A stretch of DNA of 64,000 nt from Anas platyrhynchos (Eukaryota > Chordata > Aves > Anseriformes > Anatidae). Where the stretch lies: assembly GCF_047663525.1 (NCBI RefSeq), contig NC_092612.1:5861501-5925500 (forward strand), given 5' to 3'. Positions within the stretch are counted from its first letter, which is position 1; each line of letters starts with the position of its first letter. Shown in pieces: positions 47,601 to 60,904 of the stretch. A program made the translations under genes and the position numbers. The notes beneath the pieces were generated by a model. That model worked only from the letters and a program-made list of their open reading frames with translations. It was not told the origin of the DNA and made no database searches.

Positions 47601-50329
47601 CTTTAAAATGTGATAGAGGTAGCCATACTGGATAGTATACTGAGTAGGGATGAAGAAAGATGTAAAATTCTGCCACAAAGTATTGATTTATGTAATGCTG
47701 AAAGTCAAATTCATATTGCCAAAGACACCATGACTACAATGAATTCATATCTATGTTTCAGAAATGTGGTAAGAGATGTGTTAAAAAGACAGATGAAAAA
47801 AGGCCAAGTTAAATCTTTACTCACGCATGCAAATTTAAAATACAAAAACATTAATTATGGGCAACAGAATTGATTTCTAGCAACAGAAATGAAATTAAAG
47901 TTGCTAATGCCGGAGTAGAGCTTTTGTGAAAGAGCAAAGAACAACACATGAAGTACAGCACTGGATATAATTCACTTGTAAACATGTAGAAAGCATCAGA
48001 CCTATTTTCTGTGAACATGGAACTACAAACCAAAGATGTACATAGTAGTAATCAATTAAAGACAGTTACTGCTAACTACGTATTTGTAAAAATATCTTCA
48101 ACAGCTACGTCCTAAGATGGTATCAGAGTAAACTAGACAGTAGCAGTAATAATTACCGGTGGAATGGTTGAACAGCTCCCAACACTGCTGGCTGACGTAC
48201 TTTTAGTTCTTGTTCTGTGCTCCGCAATATGAACCATACTGTCTTCATTTCTAAAATATGTAAATTAATGTTTTATTCCATTCAGTGAGCATCATGTTTC
48301 AGTCATTTTTTTGATATACAATCAAAAGTGCTAGCAGAACATTTGAGTACTACAGAAAGAACATTTACATTTGAAATATTAACACTAGTTCAAAAAACAC
48401 ATTTTATGACAGGAAGGATTATAGTGCAATAGCCACATACATACTACACAAAGTAGTGTAAGAAAAAGAAGCTTCAGAACACTAAAAAGATTAATTCAGA
48501 TTCTGTACATTGCCTAGGCGTAGAATTTCATGAAAAAGGAAAAATTCAAAAAGAAAACAGGGTATATGAACTTTATATATGCATTCAGGTACATGGGGAG
48601 CTTGCAAACTAATAGTTTGAATTTTATATAAGAAGGGGTTAGCTTAAAGGTAAGAAGGAATTTCCAAGTGTGTCAGTAAAGGCATTAAAAGCCACATGGT
48701 ATGACGTTCAGTAAAATATATTTGAATAATATATTCCAAAGAGCTTGTTCTTGCTAATTTCAGCCGAATGAGGGGCAGAGGCTGAGAAAGAGCACTCTAA
48801 TTATAAACTCACTTGTCAAAGCTACTTAGCAGCAGCAGCGTTTTAATATAAAAAAAAACTTTTACTCACATTATTACTAGAAATAAAGAAAAAAGAAGAA
48901 AATTTCACCACACCACTAGACAGTAAATATAAGTATTTACCTGTAAGGTCTCAATTCCTTATTTAAAGTTGACAAGTCAACCAGATCAGGGCATTCATCG
49001 TTGTCCTTATCACTGCTGCCCTCTGTCTGATTTTCAGCAGCATTGTCAGGTATTCTTTTGTGCTCAGAAAAACCAAGTGCACAACTCTCTGCATCTTCAC
49101 TGGACTTCGAAAGCACAGGCTGCCCTTCAACCTTTTCTAAGGCTGAACTCAACTCTGACATACTCAGTCCTTGTGAATTTTCACTACTTTCTGTGGCTTC
49201 AGCATCTTCACTGTGATAACAAGTCTTCAGAGGTTCTGCTTTCAGAAACCACTTCATATATGAAGTCTGCATTGTTTTCTTTATCTTGGCTGAGGAAGTT
49301 GGCGTTACTTTCAGCATCTTCTACAAATTCCCTCTCCTCTGTTGTATGATCATCCTCATCAGAGCACTCTGGGAAAAGCAGCTCATCATCTTCCTGCATT
49401 TCCTTTGTATAACCACTGGCAGCAATCTCTATGTCAAGAGAACTCTCTCTCCTGAAAGAAATAGAAGTGAGCTTTCTTTTAATATATCAAATCATTATGC
49501 TGTATTTTGGATTAAAAATACTATCAAGTTAGACTATAATTACCATGCTATTAACAAAAAGAGTATACTCCATTGGAACATAGGTAACATAATACAGTGC
49601 AGGGCTTTGGGTAGTTAGCAGAATGTAGCCTGACAGAACCAGACTTTCATACAAGATGATTCCATCTTCATAATCAGCACTTACTGAAAGCAAACAATTT
49701 GATTTTAACAAATATAATACTTAAATTATGCTTGTGCAAACAGAACGATGAAGGACATGTTGACACACACACAGACAATTCCCCTTTGAGAAAGGGCTCA
49801 GAGTGATATAAAACCCTTTTAACTGAATCAGCTTTGCTCTTAAAATATGTGAGAAAATTGTTTGCTTTTCAAAAGGGACAAACTACAGTAGGAAAATTTT
49901 GAAGATAATATTTGAAGAGGCGGTCACCACATGTACTAGCATTTTGAAAATTAAATTTAAAATTAAAAACTAAGTTAATACTTGATCCCCCAGGACTGTT
50001 AAATATGGTTTTAAGAGTCAGAGAAACTAATTCTGCGTCACCGTAACATTTACGGCATTTGGATGTATCTCTTTCCCCTAGCTGCAAGAGGTAAGACAAA
50101 GGAGACAGCAGATTTTAAGACGTGCTTCAGTTTTTGGAAACCACTTTTAGTAACTGCCAGTGAAGACAGTATGGATCCTTTTTACTGTAAGAATGACAAA
50201 AATATTTCAAATTGGCTCTTTTTCCCCCTGTTCACTTCTAAAATCATCTCTCAGAGGCATCCATTTTTCTCAGAAAACCAACGTAACTACCATAACATGG
50301 GGGAATTACGAGTCAGCTGGCATTTTTTA

Positions 50330-50524
<195 letters not shown>

Positions 50525-50794
50525 TTAATAACCATCAGTGACTCGAAGTGAGAAAGTACACGTGTAGGTATACATACATAAATGCAGATTATTTCTATTC
50601 ATTTCTTAATTGAAAGAAATAATATTAACTGAGAAGCAATTAATTACACATTTATCCTAAGGAGATTTCTACTCATTCATGAAACAAATTGCATTTGTAA
50701 TGTATGGTGAAAACAGTAGAAAAAGAATTTGAAGCAGGCTTATGAAAACAAATCATGGTTGACTATTTGTTGTTATCAGCACTTAACTGGTTTA

Positions 50795-51019
<225 letters not shown>

Positions 51020-51119
51020 TTAAATAAAAAAGAAAATATCCTGAACCCTGAAGGAATTAATTTAAAAATATAGACAAGGCATATGAGTTACATCTGAGAG
51101 AATGACAGGGTCACAATTT

Positions 51120-51370
51120 GAGTCGTAAGGGATCTCCAGAGGTTACTAGTCCAATACTCTGCTCATAGCTATGTCAATTCTGAGATTAGATGAGACTAAT
51201 CAGAGCTCTACCAATGCGGGCTTGAAAGTTTCCAGGGATGGAAACATACTGTGCAATCTCCACCACACTGCCCTCATGGGGAGAAAGCTTCTCCTATCTC
51301 CAAGTTAAATCCCTCGTTTTAACTAAAGCCCTTTGTCTCTTGTACTCCTATCAAACACGATGGTTATGCT
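51120..51370 (-). mobile_element. Old CR1 LINE 3' fragment in RIOK2 intron 5
   Basis: The plus strand reads as a diverged reverse complement of a CR1 3' region (GGGATCTCCAGAGGTTACTAG, then a 'CCAGGGATGGAAAC' and 'ACTGCCCTCATGGGGAGAAA' pattern). Divergence is high, so this is an old insertion. No coding content remains. Confidence 0.65.
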
Positions 51371-52910
51371 GCCTAATTTAAACAATGGATCAGCGAATTT
51401 TTATGTCTGGATTGTTTTAGGTAACTTAGGTCTTCTTGTATTCAAATGCCATTCAAATGTCTCACAAAAAAGTGTTTTCAAGACTAAGCTGGGGATAAGG
51501 CAAAGCCAAAAAAAAAAAAAAAAAAAAGCTTAAAGCACTCCAGAATATACTCCAGCATAAACTCCAGAATAAAAGCAAAGTATATGTTTTGCCCCAAAAG
51601 TGCGCAGAATAGACATCACCTTATTTTTACAAGCAGAATAAATAGGCAGCTGTCTTATTATACCAGGAGCTGTCAAGAAGCCGTCATTTACAGCTAATTT
51701 GTGATATATTTTGGCCTGAATGCAACACTGTAGTGTTATGAGAACATATCAGTTGCACATACAAACAAAACACAATGGAATTCAAGCAGCTCTGTAATAG
51801 GCTGCTGTTGAATATTTTCATATTAACAGCAAAATTAATTGGTGACATTTCTTATAGCCAGAGGTCTGTATCATAAAATATATCATTTGTTCTTTGAATC
51901 TGGAAGTCATCTAAACTGGTATCTTCTGAGATGCTGATCACCTGAAATAATTTCTCATCTAGTACAGCATCTCCTTCAGGAAATGCTTAGTTAAAATTGC
52001 AGAACTGGGATAGCATGGTAAGCCTCACCTGCAATGCCCACATGTAACTTTAAAGCTTTCTGTCTACAGGACAGATGTGGAACTATTTAACAAAGGCGGG
52101 GAAACGGGATAGAATAAAGTCTTAAAAGGCACTTCTTCAATGTAACTCTTCAACTGTATACTTTGGGATTAATTACACTGAACCTTTGTTACTGTACATT
52201 ATATAGAGTATCAAATAGCTATTTTGCATTCTGCTATGGAAACAAAACAAGCCATTCATTCACATACAAAATTCAACATTTTTTCATGTTTCTGGATGTT
52301 GAAAAACTGAAGAAAAGTAATCTTCCTTGAGCAAAAAACAGCGTTCAATGCACACAAATACATAAAATAAAAAATAAAACAAACAAAAAACAAACACCCC
52401 CCAAAAAAATCAACACAGAAGTTCTACAATGGCAACTGTACAAGTTGTAATCCTACCTGAATCTTTACCACAACATGGATCATGAACTGGAGCTCAGAAC
52501 GTGGAGGATACACAACTCAATACTGAATATTTGATATACTGAATATATCAATATTGAATATCATTGAATAAATAACATATAGAACATAAAATTTCTGTGT
52601 AGAAAATGGTTGTAGCACTAACCTCTGTATCACATTGCTCCTCTGATGTATTCCGTACTTAAAAAAAAAAAGTCTTTCCACCAGTCTTTTTGGACAAAGA
52701 GAGTATGTTTTTAGTTTTCCTTCTCTCACAAATTTCTCCAAATATAATGAAGCAGAACCCTAGCCATTCTGGGCCTGACTTTATTCATGCTTTATTCAGC
52801 ATGATCAGAACTGACTCACACAATAAGGAAAAATGTCATCCCTGCTGTCTTACTGAACCTATCGTTGTTAGGGTTTCTGTAAAACAGACTTCAAGCTTCC
52901 AAACTTACTA

Positions 52911-53048
<138 letters not shown>

Positions 53049-53512
53049 TTACATACCTGACAAACTACAAATATAAGATAAGCAGTTAAGCACCATTGCG
53101 GAAGCAGCATCCTACACATTATTCAACTGCTAACTGTAAAAGTCAAATCATGTGCTTAAGGAGGAAGAGCAATCTGAACTTTCACTACTAACTATGCTTC
53201 TGTATTTTCCAGAGTTTAGTTACCCTGCAGGTGGCAGGAAAACACAACGGGATAGAAAAACAGCAGAATCGTATCTGGTCTGTTAGCTTAAGAAACCACC
53301 AGCAGATAATTGGGAATACGGTGTTAGAAAAAGGGTCAACAGTTCTTGTAAATACAGTTTGGCCTGGTCAGGTAATCCACACTCAGTCTCAGTAAGGCAA
53401 AAGTTTCTTCTTAAATATTAATATCCAGTATTACACTACATTAAAGATTAACTAAAGGTAGGCCATAGTATTTTGTAGCTCTGTTAGCTTGCTCTAACCA
53501 TATTTACCAAAT

Positions 53513-54240
53513 CATTCACTTGATTCACAGAATGGCTCAGGTTGGAAGGAACCTTAAAGACCACCCGGTTCCACCCCTTCTGCCATGGGCAGGGACACCT
53601 CCACTAGACCAGGCTGCTGAAAGCCCCATCCATCCTGGCCTTGAACACCTCCAGGGATGGGGCATCCACAGCTTCTCTGGGCAGCCTATGCCAGTGCCTC
53701 ACCATCTTGAGCACAGAATTTCCTCCTAGTATCTAATCTCAATCTACCATTATTTTAATTTAAAACTGTTACTCCTTGTCCTATCACAACACTCCCTGAA
53801 AGAGTCCCTCCCCAGCTTACCAGTAGGCCCCCTTAAGTACTGCAGGCTGCTATTAGCATTCCCTTAAGCCTTCTCTTCTCCAAGCTAAATAACCCTGACT
53901 CTCAGCTTTTCTTCACAGGAGAGGTGCTTCACCTCTCTGATCACCTTTGTGGTCCTCCTCTGGGCCCACTCTAACAGCTCCACATACTTCTTGTGCTGGG
54001 GGCCCCAAACCTGGATGCAGCACTCCAAGTGGGGCCTCACAAGGGCAGAGCAGAGGGAGACAATCACCTCTCTCCACCTGCTGGCCACTCCTCTGTTGAT
54101 GCAGCTCAGGAGGCTGCTGGCCTTCAGGTATGCAAACAAATACTTCTGGCTTATGTCAAGCTTTTCATCCACCAGAACATCCAAGTCCTTCTCTGCAGGG
54201 CTGCTCTCAGTGTGCTCTCCTCCCAGTTTGAAACTCATCG
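53513..54240 (-). mobile_element. CR1 LINE 3' end with reverse-transcriptase C-terminus
   Basis: On the minus strand, 54238-53885 encodes a 117-residue piece matching the C-terminal end of the CR1 reverse-transcriptase protein ([18 protein letters not shown], then a QRR motif). It is followed by the CR1 3' UTR down to 53513, which ends in a short ATTC-type tail. It is 5'-truncated like nearly all CR1 copies and sits in RIOK2 intron 4. The plus-strand frame at 53949-54344 is its antisense shadow. Confidence 0.88.
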
Positions 54241-54451
54241 CTTACAGACCTAACAAATACTCTGTAATTATGTTTGTGGAAGTGATCCAAATTGACAAGA
54301 CTAAAATACTAGTAGATACTTCACGAATTTTCCCTAGCATATAGTCTTTCCTAAGACAAGGTTAAGTGAAATGGCGATAGTTTATTCACTGCCTTTATTA
54401 AGACTCAGATGACTGGACAGCTTCACCTGAAATTTTATGGAAATTGCTTCA

Positions 54452-54931
<480 letters not shown>

Positions 54932-55082
54932 TTACTTGACTTCTTGTAACTGCTATTTCTGGAATAGCAAAGTCTACTACACTTCTTTTAACAGAAAAGA
55001 CAACCAAATTTGTATATTATGTATTACAAATCTGAACAAGAAGAAGTCATTGGTGAAGAGATTATGCTGCTCCACTAGTAGA

Positions 55083-55150
55083 ATATCATAGAATCATTAC
55101 GGTTGGAAAAGACCTCCAAGATCATCTGGTTGAACCATCCATCTGATCTG
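55083..55150 (-). mobile_element. Short CR1 3' end in RIOK2 intron 3
   Basis: The plus strand reads ATCATAGAATCATTACGGTT, then GGAAAAGACCTCCAAGATCATC, the reverse complement of the terminal ~65 bp of CR1. It is severely 5'-truncated. Confidence 0.8.
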
Positions 55151-55667
55151 AAACATATTTCAGACTAGGGGATAAGAAGTAACTTAATGGCACACTAGAA
55201 AAGACTTCTCTTGACTGGACAGAAAACTCAAGGTACCTCTTACTTTAAAACAGTGTTAGCAATTGGCTATGTTTCATTTTTACCATTTGTCCCCAATAAT
55301 CCTCTTTTTTTTTTTCGTCCTTTTTTAATGACAAAAGACATGCTGTGCCAAATTACAATCAACATATGAGCATGAGAAACCAAGATAGCACTCCAATAGT
55401 TTGGACTGTATATTACTTTTTTTTTTTTTTTTAGGTGGGATGAAACATTTGATGTTAATCTTTTTGACAGAAGGCTTCAAAATTCTTTGCAAGTCACAAG
55501 ACAACTGTCACCTGTTTGCAAAATACCTTTTAAGGAACCATCCAAGAATTGTACAAAATGGTCAAAGTGGAACAACACTTGTGAAAAAAATCAGATGTAG
55601 TCAAGACTCACACAGAACTTGAAGTGACCATAAATTTTGGTGTTTGACAGATTAACTGATATGACTA

Positions 55668-55922
<255 letters not shown>

Positions 55923-56604
55923 TTATGCATGTGTTTCTTTTAAAAGAAGTTTCATTTTGGTCTCTTTTTTTTTTTTCCTGCTTATGGTACACAACACTCA
56001 AATAGTATTTTCACTGTTGGCTAGTATCAACCCAACTTGACAGTAAGTTTAAATTCGTGCAAGCCTTTTGAAAACTAACTGGATAAAAAGCAGACATTTT
56101 GTTAGCCCCTTGGTAACGCAGGCAGTGACAATGGTTCAAATTGCATAGGATTACTTTGAAAGATGATTACTTAGGAGACACGGCAAGGATTCAGGATTGT
56201 TTCAAAGACCTAAACCAAACCTTAATGGTCTGAAAAACGGAGACAAAAAGGAGATGAATTTCATGAAGACTCCCACATTGTGCTTGCAAAGCCAGATGCA
56301 AGTGCAAGACTAAAGGAAATCCAACACTACTAACAGAATGGGACAGAATAAATACTACTTTAGTGATTGTTCCTGACTGGCTGAAGGTATAAGGCTTTTG
56401 CAGTCCGCTCCAGTTTGTCTGCTGTAAGACTGTAACACATTTGGGCTGATCCCTATGTGAACTTAAATACTACCTTAGCTAACAATTATTTATTTTATCC
56501 ACGAATTTGGACGAACGAATCCATGAATTTCAGAAATCACCAACACCATTTGTTGCTGAAGGAGTTCACATTCCCCAGCTAGCCCCAAGGCGAGACGGGG
56601 CTCA

Positions 56605-56877
<273 letters not shown>

Positions 56878-56918
56878 TCAGCGGGGAGGGGACGGGAGGG
56901 GAGGGGGGGGAGCTGCGC

Positions 56919-56995
56919 CTTCCCTTCCCTTCCCTTCCCTTCCCTTCGTTCCCTTCCCTTCCCTTCCCTTCCCTTCCCTTCCCTTCCCTTCCCCT
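56919..56995. repeat. (TTCCC)n microsatellite in RIOK2 intron 1
   Basis: About 15 imperfect TTCCC units (GGGAA on the RIOK2 sense strand), interrupted once near 56947. They lie between exons 1 and 2. The frames read through this tract are artefacts of the five-base repeat. Confidence 0.9.
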
Positions 56996-57566
56996 GTCCC
57001 CGTCCCGTCTCACCGCGGTGAGCACCCTGAACTGCTGCCCGCTGAGGTACCGCAGCACGGCCACGTTCAGCTTCCCCATGGCGGCCACGCCCGCACCCCC
57101 CTCACAGGGCTGGCCGGCCTCACGCGGACGCACCGCGCATGCGCACGCCCCCCTCTCCCCTACCTCGCCCTACCGGCGGAGCCTGTTTTGGGTCCTGGCA
57201 GCTACATAGAGACGCGTGTCCTCCGATGTATCTTCGCATACCGAGCCGGTAGCAAAGTCACTTACAACTCAAAATAGAGACAAAACAAGCCTCTACGAAT
57301 CGAGACAGAATAAGCCTTAAGGTGATGGCTTAACCCCTCGCTCTACTCTAAAAGAGTTAATGGGGTTGCATGTGTATCTGCCCAGACCGATCCAGTGGGA
57401 ACACCACCCACGGCACCAGACACCCAGAGCGCTGCCCCCGGCTGCAACTGCGCATGCGCGGCCACCACCCTCGGCCATGAGGGTGGGGGGGGGGTGGAGG
57501 CTCCCAGTGCGCATGCGCCTGGCAGCCCCGCTCGGTGCGCACGCAGAGGGCAGTGGGGCGGGGCGG

Positions 57567-57614
57567 GGCGGTTCCAGACCCGGGGGTTGCGGGTTCGAGT
57601 CCCGGGGCGGACAC
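57567..57614 (+). other. tRNA-like 3' half (B box), incomplete
   Basis: Contains TCCAGA, then GGTTGCGGGTTCGAGTCCCG, which fits an anticodon-loop remnant followed by a T-arm with a perfect pol III B box (GGTTCGAGTCC). No matching 5' acceptor strand or A box is found upstream, where the sequence is a GGGGC repeat, so this is not a complete tRNA gene. It could be a truncated tRNA pseudogene, a pol III-type promoter element, or chance in GC-rich DNA. Confidence 0.35.
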
Positions 57615-57649
57615 GTTTCTTCGCCGTGACACCCCGTTATTGCCATAAC

Positions 57650-59902
57650 TAATACCGGGGCCCAAAGAGGCAGAAATACAGCTGCAGCCATCCCATCCGT
57701 GTGTGGTTAGGTAGCAATACCTGGGAACAAATCATGTCTAACCTGCGGTGTGATGTTGCTCACGGAGGCTGGTTTTCCATTATATGTTATCACGGTTACC
57801 TCTGTCTGCACCGGTTAACGCGAAAACGCCCAGCAATGTTTCTCAGGCGCTCAAATTTTGCTCGAATTTTGCAAATTTTAGCTGACAGAGCTGCAGCTCG
57901 CGAACCGCTGCCTCTGGGGGGCGGCAGTGTTTTAGAAAACAGGAGATGAAACTGAAGTGTTTTTTGGTGGTGGTTCCTTCCCCCTCCGTCCTGCAAGATG
58001 GCATGGCAGAGAAATTATTTTCTGGTTTCTCATGTAGGTCCTCGTGTAGTCCTTCTTACAAGCTGCCTATATGGACTAGTCTATAAAGTATTTCTGCTAG
58101 AAACATGAGGAATATGTGACTGCAACGTGAGTATCCAAATGAGGTAACTCCATGCAAAAAAAGGGGATGTTAACTCCCTGTATAATCAGCTAATTAAGAG
58201 GCTGGCTGTTTCAATATATGCATAATATAGTGGACAGTAAGGCTATCCAGAATTTAATTCTTGGCTCTTAAGGCATCTGGAAAGTTGAATTTGTGAAATC
58301 AGATCTTAAATTTCAGCATGAACAGACGAACAGTTCAAACAAACAAAAAAGCAAAAAACAAAATGAACAAAATGTGATCTTAAAGTCAGAAGTTTAACCA
58401 TGAAACTTCTCTAGAAGTCTGTACTGATGTAACTGTTAATAAGCACTGTAAAAAATACTGTTATTTTTGACTGGTCAGTATACTTCTAAGGACCTGGCTG
58501 ACATCATGAAGAATACACATAAGTACATTCAATTTTTTGTATTTTTAAGCATTATAGGTTTCACCCATTTTATATGCATGCATGTATATGTGTATGTACA
58601 TGAATGATCATTGTGGTGTCAGAAAAAACTCAGTGTTTATAAAGTTTTTCTAATGAATAGCAGAATCCATGCCAAGTGTACAAATGCTGCACATTCTCTT
58701 CTGCAAGGAGTTTTATAAATCCCCAAAAGCTGTAGGTTAGTGTAAGGTTTGAACAGTGCAGTTCATATAGTGGGCTCTTTCATAGTAGTTTTAGGAAACT
58801 ACTGTTCTCAAGATAGATATGAATGCTTAGCAGTTTTATTGCTTCAGGTGTTCCGTTTCAAATGAAAATTAGTAATAAACCTAAAGGGAATAGATTGTGG
58901 GAGCGTTAAAGTTTATAGTTTAGGTAATTGCTAAGGTGTCTGAATTAGTAAAAAAAAAAAAAAAAAAAAAAAAGTAATTGCTGTATGTATAAAGAGCCCA
59001 CAGTGGTGGCTCTATGTTACCTACATGTTTATATCTGGAATTTTAGATCAGCATTTGGCACTTGTCAAGGAAGTGTTTAGTCACTTCATGAGCCTTAGTT
59101 GGTGGTCAGACAGCTCCGTTTGCATTGGAGTTGAGGCTTGTCTGATACGTGTGAGGTCTAGCTGGGGTCTATTCCCCCATCGTAGCTGAAAACAGCCTCC
59201 AAAAGGCTGTAAAGCAGGGTAGTGGATATTTTTAGAGTGGATAACATGGGAACCTTTCAGCTTTAATTCAGTGATACAGAATATTTAACACTTAAGTCTT
59301 TCCTAAAATACTTACTAATTCAGCTTTTCAGATTCTTTTATTTGTTAAAAACTATAGGGCTTGCAAAGCACACCATTATTTTAATGCTCATGTTGAGCAG
59401 TATGTAAAGCTTAGTGCTTGTGCAGTACATTAGTGAGGTTTCTTTCCACACATGCAGGCTTCTCAGCTCTGCCTCATCGTGGTGGTACTGCTCTCAGTAG
59501 TAGGGATAAACATAAAGTCTGAAAGGTTGGCTCGTTTGCTAAGCTAGTTAAGTTTCTTATGTTTGGTGAGAGACTTCCAACAAGTTCTATAGACAGTAGT
59601 GTGTTTTTTAGACATTAAACATTTAACATTAAAGGCAGGTAACAGCCCCTTCCTGCAGACTGAGTGGTGCTAACTTAAGGTGTGTGGCAGTCAGAGGTGG
59701 GTACAAGTTGATGCCATGTGGTAAAATTGTATACATGTATATGCCATTGGCAGTTCTTCTGACTGGTTACTAAGGTTCTGTAAGCCAAATTCTATAATCA
59801 TCAATCATCTGTTGTTTGCATATGTCTTAAGGAGGGCAGTCATTTTTCTTTGTCATTGTGATAACTGCTTAGTTTTCAAAAAAGGAAGGAAAGACAGAGA
59901 GC

Positions 59903-59963
<61 letters not shown>

Positions 59964-60556
59964 TGAATTGCTGTCCAGCCAGAGACATGGGTGCAGAGGG
60001 AGTTTGTCTGTCAGATGCCATTTAGAGAGCTCTGGTACATAAATTAGAGTGGAGAGATCAGAATGAGCCTCGATACTACTTCATTTATTTGATCACAGTG
60101 TGGGGAGAATTGAGACTTTGAAGCCAGTTTCTATGTGTTCAGATGGAGAATAAAACCATGAGAAGAAAAAGAGTAGAGCTCTCTCCTGGGCATAGAAAAC
60201 TGGCAGGCTGTGACAAAGCGAGAGCTCTCAAAACCTTCCTATCAAACCTCAAACTTGGACCTGTCATTTTCTGGATGGCCAGTTTCCTGCCAGCCCACCT
60301 ATTAGGTCATTAGAGATTGGAGGTATGTCCCTTCTAGGCCCTGGGTAGACTACCAGAGGGGCAGTGTCTAGCATCAAATGAACCTAGCTGCTCATTTTTG
60401 AAGCAGTAAGGACCTAGTGTCAGAAACTGGTTTTGTTATTTGAGCCAGGTTCTACTGACTGCATATGATTGACTCCAAGCCTGGACAGATATTCTCTCCA
60501 CTTGAATACGTCTTTTACCAGAGCATAACAATCACTTAACAATCAATTAACAATCG
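57650..60556. other. Gene-less 5' flank of RIOK2
   Basis: AT-rich with no supported exon. A 24-base A run lies at about 58950-58974 and a (TTA)n microsatellite at 59905-59963. Short frames (for example 57701-57949) have no recognisable domain. Confidence 0.55.
59905..59963. repeat. (TTA)n microsatellite
   Basis: About 19-20 uninterrupted TTA units. They translate to a poly-leucine run in one frame, which explains the apparent 76-codon frame there. Confidence 0.95.
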
Positions 60557-60904
60557 ACCTCATCGCAGTCTACAACTTCCTAGTAAGGGGGTGTCGAGAG
60601 GAAGGAGACCTTTTCTCCATTAACACCAGCGACAGGACCCGCGGGAACGGGGTTAAGCTGAGGCAGGGGAAGTTTAGGCTTGACATCAGGAGGGGGTTCT
60701 TCACAGAGAGGGTGGTTGCACACTGGAACAGGCTCCCCAGGGAAGTGGTCACTGCACCGAGCCTGTCTGAATTTAAGAAGAGATTGGACTGTGCACTTAG
60801 TCACATGGGCTGAACTTTTGGGTAGACCTGTGCGGTGTCAAGAGTTGGACTTGATGATCCTTAAGGGTCCCTTCCAACTCAGGATATTCTATGATTCTAT
60901 GAAT
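60557..60904 (+). mobile_element. CR1 LINE 3' end
   Basis: Plus-strand CR1 3' region: it begins CATCGCAGTCTACAACTTCC, passes GGCTTGACATCAGGAGGGGG and CTGGAACAGGCTCCCCAGGG, and ends in the diagnostic tail TATTCTATGATTCTATGA. It is 5'-truncated and only mildly diverged, so relatively young compared with the copy at 51120. Confidence 0.92.

Noticed and set aside
47610-47873. 87-codon plus-strand frame in RIOK2 intron 9
   Set aside because: It is AT-rich, with no homology recognised and no regulatory context, and is consistent with chance.
57540-57620. Complete tRNA gene
   Set aside because: Only the T-arm/B-box half is convincing. No 5' acceptor strand, D-arm or A box pairs with it.
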